64,000 nt of DNA, taken from Tubulanus polymorphus. Lineage: Eukaryota; Nemertea; Palaeonemertea; Tubulaniformes; Tubulanidae. Of the stretch, positions 9,950 to 22,100 are shown one piece after another (positions within the stretch are counted from its first letter, which is position 1; each line of letters opens with the position of its first letter). The translations under genes were made by a program, and so were the position numbers. The stretch lies in the NCBI RefSeq assembly GCF_964204645.1, contig NC_134032.1, positions 8,116,275 through 8,180,274 on the forward strand, written 5' to 3'. A model generated the notes under the pieces. That model searched no databases, was not told where the DNA came from, and was given only the letters and a program-made list of their open reading frames with translations.

Positions 9950-12900
9950 CGATATTCTAGGGCCTGATTCTAAAACCTAATAAATTTTGTAAATTAAAGT
10001 GAATTTCATTTTATGCCTTTATTTGTACAGCATTTTTTGTCAATTTTTTGACGCCTTATAAAACGTTACCATTATGAAACCTAAACAATGATAACCATTC
10101 AGCGTCATTTTACAAACGACAACCGTAAATCGATGTGCAAAACGTCACAGGTTTATGTGTACACATACAAGCTATTTGGCAAAATATTATTGATAAAGAT
10201 GTAGAATGGCTCCCTGGGATTATGTAATGACCTCTATTTGAACGTCGAAATGTTATATCGCATTGAATATCATGAGAAGACGTATTGTAATAGTAAAGGA
10301 TGTATGATTATATCAGGAGCGGCAGCGATAAATAGAAATGATAAGTAAATCGGATTATTCGGTTAAATGGCGGATGTATACACGATTTGGAAGTCTGATA
10401 TAAAATCAGACCCTGACATGGGGCTGCTAGTGGAATGACGAAGCTATCTACGATCTGAGTTGGGCCGGCGTGAATTTCATCGGCGGCTACAAGCGGTCTA
10501 TATAAAAACGTGTAAAATAATTTCAATATTCAAATGTTTTAGAAAATATGTTCGATATTAGACGTATGCAGGTTTCATGACATTAGCAATTTATTATAGC
10601 ATAGCTGTCATATACGGCTCCGCGTCCACTGATGGCATGTGTATAAGGTGACAATTAAATTCAATACTTTATTGATCCTTATTACATTGAAATTCCGGGA
10701 TAAAATTCCAAAAATCAATACATTTACAAATTTTAAAATAAGAAAATACAAGACACACGGGTAATTCATACAGAATAACATGAATAAGTTAATTATATGA
10801 CAATGTCTACTTCAACCCAGACTCAAGTCTAGGATATCAAGTGACAGCCAGACCGGGCCCCAGGACTGGGCTGGCTGGCTACACGATATGCTCAAAGTCA
10901 TGATGAAGCAGACATCAGAAGAGCTCTTTCTTCAACCATGGAGGCAATGAAGTTGCAGACCAGCTTAGTGGCAAAAGTGAATCGAAGTCACAAGTTGACA
11001 ATTTTTTTTTTAAATTAGACCAGTCGAAGACTGTATCATCTACCCAATCGCCAAATCTCATAATTCCCGAAATTTCTTAAAACTTCGATTTCAAATTTGC
11101 AATTCCACATTAGCTTATACCAGAAATTCTACATTTTTTCGCAGGCGTCAAATAATTTATTAAAGTTAATTTTCTTGTTCATTTCTTTGATCCAAAGTTC
11201 ACTGTTGAATTTGTTGAATTTGAACATTGTTGAATGTTGTTCACGGCACCCTGAGGTCTTGTACCGTAGAAAACAGAAAATGGATCTCACCTTGAACTTC
11301 AACGGCTACGAACACTAGCAAAATACAGACGAGCAGTAACGAAACGAGTGAAGAAGGTGCCTCCATTTCGCCAGGAACCTCGGGGCAGTAAGGCTCCTAT
11401 TTCCCAAGTAGAGATTTAAGCTAGGTTCACCCTGAAAATTTTCATGAATAGAATTTTGGCTGGTCTGAGATGTATTTGTGGAAAGAATTAGATATCTATC
11501 AACGGAAATGAGATGCCAGTATTCAAATAAGTCAAATATCTCATTGAAAGATTTCGACGAAAGACATACGAAAATATGGCGGCCTCCCTAAATCCCATAT
11601 GACATCATTACATTTCCCATTATTACTCTGAAAAGATAGCTTCCTCCTAGAATTCCAACATGGCATCACCTCTTTATATCTATATACATAGGCCTTTCTA
11701 GAAAGATCGCTGCTTTCATAAATTCCCCTATGACATCTTCATATTCTTACTATATCAAAAGTGAATATTATAAGTGATTTTAAGACTTTTCCCTAAACGG
11801 TGAATACATTCCTTATTCTCCCCATCACATCATCAAATTGCCTAAAACAATTGATTTTGATATAAAAGATTCACACAAAACATAGGCTTGAAAAGGAATT
11901 CGATGATATGATACGGATCGAAGGAAAGCCTTTTATGGAAGTCTTTAAGGAGAACGTAGCTACTACCTACCTACCACCAGTAACTGTTTCAACGTAACAG
12001 GCCAACAGCAGAAATAGCGGGGAAATTTGAGCGGTTATTTGACTGTGTGGTATAATTAGAAAATTCAGAACAAAATAGCTGTTGCCATCAAATAGTCGTC
12101 GCTGTAGGGCACATGATGATTGCTGCAATTTATCTATAACCTTCGCATTATCAGTAAATTGTTTTCATTATGGCTGTTTTAATGTAGCAAACAATAAGCA
12201 AACACAATATTAATTGCGGGTTAAGTGTTTTTATACGGTGTTCTGGTGGGCGATGGCCGAGATGGCCGAGCTGAATGATATGCGGGCTGCTATGTATCTA
12301 CTTTTATGGACGGTGCAGGGATGCAATATAGTAATTGTGTCCAAGCTTCAGAATATGATAAAACCATTGTTAAGTTCAGTGCCGTATTTTTTTCAAAGGC
12401 TGAAGAATTGGCACGTGAATTTTTTATTTTGGCTTAAAGAAAAAGTAGAATGTTTGAACTAATTCAAGCCCATTCTAATTCTAATTCGTAACGAACTTTG
12501 GACCTGGAACTGGACCGGATTAAACCCCCGCAAGTTCATTGAAACTGGCACAGACACAAATGAAACCTACATAAACGTGAAATAGCCCAGAGATGAATCA
12601 AGCTCACACAACGTTGTAGAACTGGGCCCAGAATTAAATGAGAAGTTGCACTGTTGTAGAGGACGTGGTCAAGACAGATAATGCAACTGCGGAACTGGAG
12701 CATGGTCCAAGTTACACCAACAAACTCTGGATCCAGAGTCTATCAAAAACCACATAACTACTTAGTCCGCGGTCGTATTGACCCTGGGTCTAGTAGATCA
12801 AAAAGTACAGGGAATTTCCCTTTTCTACGTACAAGTATTACCTCCACTTATACCTGAATTAGTCACAAGGATAAAGATGATAAATGTTTTTTTTTTCGAA

Positions 12901-13171
12901 AATTATATTCAATTGATGAATCATGAAATCGCTTGTGATGAGATTAACAATGTTTTGTTTGACTCGCGCGTCTAAATAAGGAACACAAATTGATTAGTCA
13001 ATATACCTAGTATCGGGATGAAATATCCTTTTCGCTAAATAGCCGGACGGAAAACGCGGAACTTAAACTTTTATCAGTCGATTAACATTAACAAAAAACG
13101 TGTTCAAAGATCAAACATTTCAAAACATTCGCTTTTCATTCATTTCGCAATTATTTACCAGAGCACCGAGA
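9950..13171. other. Intergenic / upstream region of the Ig gene
   Basis: No gene was accepted here. An ORF at 10308-10526 and ones at 11097-11318, 12214-12462 and 12778-12975 have no domain, splice context or codon signal. At 12490-12740 there are degenerate copies of the AACTGGACC / CACAACGTTGTAGAACTGG repeat seen in better form at 37430-37850. Confidence 0.55.
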
Positions 13172-13192
13172 ATGAAGCACGCACTCCAAATG
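13172..13192 (+). CDS. Ig gene exon 1 (start codon)
   Basis: ATG followed by six codons and a GTAAGC donor, phase 0. The next exon completes a standard signal peptide, which supports this start. Confidence 0.75.
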
Positions 13193-16100
13193 GTAAGCCA
13201 CTTTTATGATCATTGAACAAAACGATTTTTGAATAAGTTTTTGAATCTCAATTCCGAAAATAGACACACTAGTTCATTTTAACAGAAAGGCGTTATTTGG
13301 TATTTTGAAATACAAAAGACACAAGAATATTGACGATTTTTGAAGATATATTTTTTACAAAAGACCTCTTGCCACCCGCAATGGCATATTTTCAAAATAT
13401 TATACGTTCTAAGAATATTTTGAAAAAAGAAAAAACAAACAAAAAAGTGTTAAAATACAAAAATGTATTATTGATCTAAGATCTATGTGATGGGTACGAA
13501 AGAATGATATTTTTTTATATCTGAGTCGCCTTAAATGGGCAAATATTTCTTGAATGATTCTTCTTCTTTTTACTTTCTTTTTTTTTGGGGGGGGGGAGGG
13601 ATACGAAAAGAAACATATGAATACGTATATTTCCAAAAATATTCATCATTGTCGTTACGTATTGTATGCATTCCATTTTGTAAGCCTGCGCATTTGTTCA
13701 GTATTGACTTTTATGTGAATTTTGCAGTTAATACCCGTTACTAATCTCAGTCACAGTACCTCAATAAATAGGTCCGATTTCCTGTACTGGGATTCATGTT
13801 ATGTAGAGAGAGAGAGAGAGAGAGAGAAATAAACTACTGTTATAACTGAAATGTACCGTCCTCGTCAGTCTCTACAACCATTTCAATAACATGATTACCT
13901 GCCGCTTTACTTTTTAAATCACTGGTATATACATTTTACAGGGTTGTATAAGGATAATAATTTGTGTCGCACTGGTGGTCGCTGCTGCTACAGCGAATAA
14001 GCGAGGTAAGACAGTCATATAGGGCTGGGACAAGATACGAGGATACAGTTCATCCAGCATAGTTGGTTACGTTTAGGGTTAGGGTTATAACTATCACTAC
14101 ATATATATTGCTATAGTTCCCTATTCTTGAATCGCACCAATACAGTTTATCCCCGAATAGGAACAGTGAAAAGTGAAACTATTCATTTTTATTTTCAATT
14201 CGAACATTGAGGACTTTGAAAAATTGTTTCGTTATTTTCACAGGTCGTAAGTTGAGATTTAGAATGAAACTCAAAGTTACCCACCAAACACTGTTAAACT
14301 GGATCCTAATCATGAAAATTGATTGTGATTTCATTGAAGTTTTTCACAGGTTTTACATACTATCAGAACTTATAGGAGAGTGAATGCCCTCGCCTAATAC
14401 TAAACTAAAATACAATCCCTAAAGCATAATTCTAATCGTAATACGAATTCTAATCGTCCTTAAGAATATTTTGAGATTAATTCCGAGTTAGTTTTTTTAT
14501 AGTTAAAGGTGATTTTTGTAAGTTTAATCCGCGAGTTTGTAACTTGGAATAAGTTTTCTCAGTTAAAAGCGATTTTTGGAGGTTTATTCCGAGTTACAAA
14601 CTCGGAATAAACTCGTTCTTTCAGTTAAAGGTGATTTATGAGATTGATTCCGAGTTTGTTACTTGAAAAAAACTAGTTTTTCTAGTTCAAAGTGAAAAAA
14701 ACCTAGTTTATTCCACAAACGCGGAATTGACCTCAAAAGTATTTCGATAGATACGTCCAACGCACACTTCCGTATCGTGATTTTCTATCCTTCTATTCTT
14801 AATTTCCATCAATTTAGATAATGTATCTATCAATATTATCTAAATCGAGCGATGAAATAATTAAATCAACATTTAAAACGTTCAATATCCAATATGAACA
14901 GTTTTCATCGACCAAAGGCAATTACTGATCGGGAGAGAATGAAAATCCTTCCTGGTTTTTAAGCGCTAGCTCGACATACATTCAATCGGAATCCAGTCCA
15001 TCACACAAAAAACAGCTAAAAAGTTGTTCGTGTTCGACTTTAAAAATCCAATTCTCATGAGAAAAAAATTGTTTTATTACATTTTTTCTGGGCGAGTCAT
15101 GCCTTTCTCAGGTGGAGGTCGTTTTTTATGCGCAGTCACCAAAACCCGGCGACTTTTTCGAAAATTGTAAATGTTCAACAGAATATTAAACAATCGAACA
15201 TATCCTATCCGCGAAGCTTCAGACTTTTGTAATCAACTGGGGGTAAGTTCCATAATCGAGACTTTAGACTGAAGTGGTCTAAGACTGGACTTGTTGTTAG
15301 ATAAGCTATAGAAATAAGATGGTCTTAGACTAGTCTTAAGTCAAAGCCCTGACTATTGAACTAGCCCATGAAGCTAAAGCTCTTTCTTTTAACATTTAAT
15401 AATAAGTCTATGTATCCGTGCACGTTCGCCTATCTTTTCTAAAGCTCTTATGAGTGTTTTTCTTTTAATTCCGAATGTTCATAAGTTGTCGAACAACTGT
15501 TTTTAAATTTTTAGAAATATTCCTTTGTAATGATCGTTTAACAAACAAAATCAGAGATTATTCAAATATGTGTCCCTCGTGCCTTAGATAACATGTGTAA
15601 ATTCTATTGGGATCTACTTTCGTGTCCAGAATAATCGAACCCGCTTGAACTTGGCATCTTGGTGTAAAATCCTGTTACTAGCACCTTGGAGTAATCATTT
15701 GACAAATTTGTCAAATGATTACTCCAAGCTAGCACGTAAATGTATGAATGGTTTCGCTCCACCATACTTTAAGGAACTTGTTACTCTGTACACCTAATCG
15801 CGTTCCTTGCGATCTGCGGACAACTTACTACTGGCGCGCAACCCAGAAGTAGGCTGGCCTCGCTTGGAGACCTTGCTTCCTCACCTACATCGGTGCAATA
15901 ATATTCCACGTTAAATAATTGCGCAGCCAGCAGCGCCGCGGTCTTTTCATTCCATTGTTCGACTGCCGAAATCGTGTAATCGACTGTAACTTCTTTCAAA
16001 CGATCGTTTATTTTCCCATGAACTCATGAACTTGTGTTTTTTCGACGTGACGACGACATATTGGTTTGGAAAATACGATTAGTGATTCCCACGGCAAACC

Positions 16101-19100
16101 TTCGAAGTTCGGATTTGACTAAGAGTTAACTTTAACTCACAACTGTGAAACGGGGTCCTGATTATGTTTCATATTGACATTGTATGACCTTCGCAAACAA
16201 TGACATCACACGCAAGACCTCTACACGCGGCGATACTGAACGCCAGGATATAGTCTCACAACCAAATTACCCCACATCGGTTCTGATAATCTTCTGGCAC
16301 TATATCGATAATCCGTGTCTGCTGGTTGCAAATTCAGGACCCAGTTCTACAGTTGCGAGTAATGTAGTTAACTCTGAGTTGAAATTACTTAATCTTAGAA
16401 CTTCAATCTTAGATCAGTCATCTTAACTCGGAACTGTGGAACTAGACCCTGATCTAAGAGGGTTCAATCATTACCAACACGTTTACTCCGCGCACAATTG
16501 TTTCTTCCAGGTGAAATTATTTCCCTATAATAATGTTCCTAATTGTATTTTCTTCTTTTTCCACAGAGCCGGAGCCTCCGGTGATCACCGAAGGCCCTAG
16601 CGACGTGATCAACAGTGTCAATTTATTTCTGCAATGTCAGGCGTCCGGGTACCCGAAACCGAAGTAAGCTTCCTGAAACGTGAAACCTAGCAATCAATTG
16701 ATGTCTCAAATGTATACGAATTTCCCATACAATTCAGCCGCAAAAAGATACGACACGATGCCCAGAAATCATGGACGGCATCACATTTTTAGTTCAGATT
16801 GTTAGGCCGATCGTTCAAAAGTTACTTTCAAGTTCAAATTCAAAGATTACCGTCTAAAGTCTACTCCAGATCTGACTAAATGATCGATCAGATTAAATCT
16901 AATGAAAAAAATTTCATAGCAGCAATTTGAAGAAGCGAGTTATTTGATATGGGTGGCTGGCTAGTCATCTTTTCTGTACGAAATATAGGGGCCACTTTTT
17001 GGGAGGATATAGGAAGTAATTTGATGATGGCATTAGGATTAGGCAGCCATTTTATTCGGGTAGGATTTATACGGGTTAAGGGGACCGTGCGCTAAGATGG
17101 CAGTAACCTTTTCTGATCGGGTCTGGGTTGAGTACAGGGGATTAGTGAACGCAGGCTCTGAGCAAGGGTCTATCGGGGTAGCCTAATTCGATGATGTCAT
17201 AGGAGAGTTGTTGGGCCAGCCATGCTCTAGAGAACAATCTTATTTCACCAGCATCACGTGGTATAAAGATGGAGAATCGTTAAAAAAGGTGGCTGCTGAA
17301 GATGAGGCGGGTGACATCACTGTTCGACCTTCGCAGCGGGAATTCGGGGCTGACGGCAAATTCAATGTCAAGACCGGGTCGTTACGCATTCGAATGGGTG
17401 ATACTTGGAACGGTAATTTTTACTGCGTGGCTGAAAACCAGTACGGAAACGTAACATCTAAAACGGTCAATTTTGAAAAACCGGGTAAGCATTCTCTAGT
17501 ATCGTGATACATAAGTGGTAAAACTAAAAGAAATTAGTCGAATTTCAATATTCCATAGTTTTGGGTTATGGGGAGCGTTATTCAAACCCTTTAAGTCCAG
17601 TTGTCGAAAATTAAATTCAAAAGTGATCTTAAATGAGTTTTGCAGTTGCTTAATTGGCTGTATGAAACTTAAATAGACGTAATCAGGCCTTGTGCACAAC
17701 TGGCCTTTGTTCAGTAATTGTGTGTTAAATGAAAGAAAGAAAATCAAATTTTAAAACTGATTACAAAATATTTCGGAAATTTTACGTAAATCGGCGACTG
17801 ATAGCGACCCGCGTGCACTTATTAACTCAAATATTTATGACGTCATAGTTTTAGAAGAGCGACGAAGTTACAAGACATACAGTGAGCAAGTTAATCAATA
17901 CACTAAACTGGAACTGGACTGCGACCCGGACAAAATCATAAGTATAGTTCCCGAACGGTACGCCAAGCGGAGCTGGGTGCTTTATTCGGGACCGGACTCG
18001 GACAACGGCGGATTACATGCGCACCCGATCGCAGACGATTACCGAAGATTCGTCACAGATGACGGTAAAACTAGTTTTTAAAGTTCTCCATAAAAAGAGT
18101 GTAAAATGAATTAAGATATTTTGACTGTAGAGTCAAATTCAGAGCGGTGGAACTGGGGACTGGTTATTGCAATCCATTTTTTCCACAAGGCCATGGGGGA
18201 ACCTAATTCCGTTGGTGACTCGAATGACTATAATCTCTAACTTCTCCAACAGAATTCATCTAAGTTTTATCTTACGTAGTGAAGTTACATAATGTTTTTT
18301 CAAGGTGTTCAATTCATACCTTAAGCATCGTCAAGTGGAATTTCCGAATGATAATGTCATATTAGTTTATTGACATCATATTTTACAAAACATAATCTCG
18401 CCACGCATGATAACTTCCTTATTCTTTAACTCTTATCAAACTATTTTCTTGCACAATCATTCTAAAATTGTGTAATTCTGAAGAAAAAAAAATCTTTTAA
18501 AAGGTCTTCACGATTTCAAATGAGAAATATATCTGTTGTTTACCATTAAACCGAGTAAAACTTCTCGACGATTCAAACGTTCTTTTTTCTACCTACAATG
18601 TGTGTAAAGCCCACCTATACGGCGCAGGGAAACACGGGGAAAGGCTGTGCAAACAGAACTTAGTCAAGTTAACTACCACTGTAAAATAAGAATTTAAAGA
18701 AGTTAACTAGATCTAATCAAAAGTTACGAACCTTTGCTACTAGTGAATGGGTAAGTGCGTATCCCACTCATTGACCCGATGAAGCGCTACGCAAGTAGCG
18801 AAAGCTCATCGTACTTTGGATAAAATCTAACCGACAAAGTATTAATTTTTGCCTTTGCGTTTACTGATTTGACGCGAGGATAATACGGCTCTCCCCGCGG
18901 CCCACCTCGTGATTGTAACCGTGATAACTTCGTTTTTCCTCGTCAATTACTTCAGGTAAACTGATTATCGCCAATGTAGATAAACAAGACGAGGCGTTGA
19001 ATCAACGATACTACGTTTGCGAGGTGACCAATCGACTTTTGGCAACTAGAAAATACGCGTCGAAATGGCACGTCAGCGTAAAATCCAGCGGTGAGTGATT

Positions 19101-22100
19101 TAAAGACGACGGGAGCGAAATCTAACGAAAATATTTCACCACCCGAAATTGAACTCGGTGAAAAAAAAACAAACAGATTAAAAGCGATTGGGCATTAGAG
19201 AAATCTATACACAATATGAAACAGGCCCGTAGCGTGAGGGATCACGACTAACCACCCAAAATCCTGATAAGTCCCTTTAAAAAAAGATTGAATTAGATAA
19301 GGCGTACCCCGGCTCTTTAGGCCTACACATGTAGATATGACTGGCGGCGAACTCCATAAAATGCAAGCATATTTTGCCGTAAGAAAGTGACTTAACCTTC
19401 GAGCGCTTTTTCAAAATGCCCGCCATTATAGGTTAATGATAATAATCTTTATCTACATTGAAATTATAACATAATATAACACTCAGTTTTATAGATACAT
19501 AATTAAATAGATATATAAATATGTTACAGAAGTTATAATATCGATGAAGGTGCCCGAGAAGCAAGATGCTTGTAAATAGGGTCACCTCAATCTTGGAGTA
19601 ATCATTTGACAAGTGCAAGCCTCAACACACTGCTACAATCACACAATCACAAAGTTTTTCGCAATAAATGTATCTTTAACAGGTAACAATCAAGCCCAGG
19701 GCTGGAAACTATTCTACCCGCCGAACTACGTCACTCCCATTGAGATACAGGCACTGGAAGGCGAGGATATACAGTTCAGATGCGCTTTCAGTGGCTTGTA
19801 AGTAAAGTGGTTTAGGTATAGGCCCACTTCATATGGCTGCCTTCGTAAATCCTCCTATGACTGTCATATCAGGCAGTTTATGGGGGCAGTCATTTTTTCT
19901 GCAAGTGTCTTTAGAGGTAATTTCGGCGACTTCGTCATTACGAGGTAAAACTTCGCAATGAAATTCGAGAAGAGTTAAATGTAAGTCCCAAAATCACGAA
20001 ACCGAAAATTTGTTGGAATTTATCCCCAAAAAAAAACTGAAGCTTCGGTTTTCCGCTGAAAACCATGATTGCGGGACTTACAATTCTACGTTACCGTTAC
20101 ATTGCAAGTGAACAAAAAAAATCCAAGGAATAGACTAAAATTCAAGAAATACGAGGTGATACGAATTCAAAAGTTGCTCACAACTGTGAATTTGTCTCTA
20201 GTGAAACGTCGAGTTCGAAACGTCGTGTCCTGTATTTCAAATTTAAATTTGAATCGTTTTTGAATCAACAAATATTGTTCTTAGATTTCTACATAGTACG
20301 TTTTATATCATATTATCTTTTTTTCGCCACGTTTGATTGTGGCTATTCTACTGTCGAAAATTCTCAACTTCCAGCGAGGAAGTATGGTGGCTGATAAGGG
20401 CCATAGCGTAAAATTCCTGGTATGTTAATGAAGGCGCCAGAACGCCAGAACGCCAAAACGAAAAAAAAACGTCCATTTTCACTGAAAGTTCGTTTTGTCG
20501 CGCCAAAACAAAGAATATTCCGTTTTGGCACCCTCGCCAAAACGAACTTTCATTTTGGCGCCCCCGCCAAAACAACGAAAAACGTCGAAATTTCTCTAAA
20601 AGTTCGTTTTGGCGCGCCAAAACGGAGAATATTCCGTTTTGGCGCCCCCGCCAAAACAACGAAAAACGTCGAAATTTCTCTAAAAGTTCGTTATGGCGCG
20701 CCAAAACGGAGAATATTCTTTGTTTTGGCGCGCCAAAACGAACTTTCAGAGAAAATTTGACGTTTTTTTCGTTTTGGCGTTCTGGCGTTCTGGCGCCCTT
20801 ATTTACATACCAGGAATTTTACGCTATGGCCCTTATCAGCCACCAAAAAGGAAGTGTTTGATCTGAGAAAAGTTCCTCGCGCGATATGTTGACTATAGTT
20901 TCTCTAAGCAACTTGTTTTCGCTTTTTTTCAGACCGATACCGCGGGTATTTTGGTACAAAGACAATGGATACGAGCCACTGGCGAAAAATCAACTGGCCT
21001 TCGCGATCAAGAATGTCCGGGTCGAAGATGAGGGCAGCTACCATTGTAAACTTGACCCTAGACACGGTTACACCGGGACTCAACCCACATTCAAACTTCA
21101 AGTTGACTGTAAGCCTAGATTTCCATACTTACCCTGGTATTGCCGCTTGGTCCACTCTTTGAGTAAGCTTACAGTCGTACTGGGTCAGTTACCGGAAGGT
21201 TGTATACAATTCAAACCGTTGTTTGATACTTTTTCTTCGGTAAACTGACTTATCACGAGCAGAGCCAGGATTTTTGGGAGGTGGAGGACGACTAAAGAGC
21301 ACAAAATTAATCGCGAAACCAAAAGGGGTGCGGGGGAATTTTGAAATTTTGGCGTTCTCCAAGGTCCGAAGACTATTTGATGGTTGCTATTCATATTTCT
21401 TCACATAATTAAACAAGAAATTTTTTTCTAAAAGATTTGAGTCCGCCTAAAATGTAGGGGGAAACCAGTCCCCCTGGGTCCGCCCTTGCTTATGAGACCT
21501 GACGAGGTAATCTACAGGTTTGGGCGTGGTTACCTGATGGATGACGGACGTCATAACTATAATTTCCGTTAGATGGCGAACTAATGCTTTGATTGGATGC
21601 TGCCTTACAGTCGTTTAAATGCACAGGTACTCATTGGGAGTGCTGGGGTGTTATATTCCCTATGGCCAAGGGGTCAGTTACTTAGTCCTTTTTATTTGAA
21701 GTAGAAAACACAATAAGTAAGAAGAGCTAAATGAGTATTTGACGTTTTGATCCAATTCTATGGGCCATTTTCAAAAACTGTTTTTGAAAATGGCGACCAG
21801 AATCGGGTCGAAACGTCAAATGTTTACCTTGCCCATTTAGTTACTTTAGTTTTTCATAATTATTGTGGGTTTCTTTATATTTCAAATAGGACAGTCACGC
21901 GTCTTGTTTAAGACCGTATATTGACAATTATACGTTTTTCTACGTGTAAATATTCCGAGAGTGTTTTTTGGTATAGCTTTTTTCTCGAGTAGATGTTCAT
22001 GCCAAAGCCTATGGTGTTCGTGCTTAGACTCGATCGAGTAAAACGAAGCGCTTATCAGAAACGTAAATCATACAAATGAGAGTTTTTTTCCGTCTCTTCA

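Noticed and set aside
10308-10526. Minus-strand ORF with PLVAADEIHAGPTQIV, possible exon
   Set aside because: A TATATAG acceptor and GTCTGA donor can be imagined, but no homology or phase partner supports it.
13585-13602. G-run as quadruplex regulatory site
   Set aside because: A single G tract; quadruplexes need several spaced tracts.
20348-20760. Long ORFs on both strands inside the GCGC element
   Set aside because: They translate a short repeat (FWRGRQNE / GAPAKTT units) and follow the palindromic array; no protein family or codon signal.
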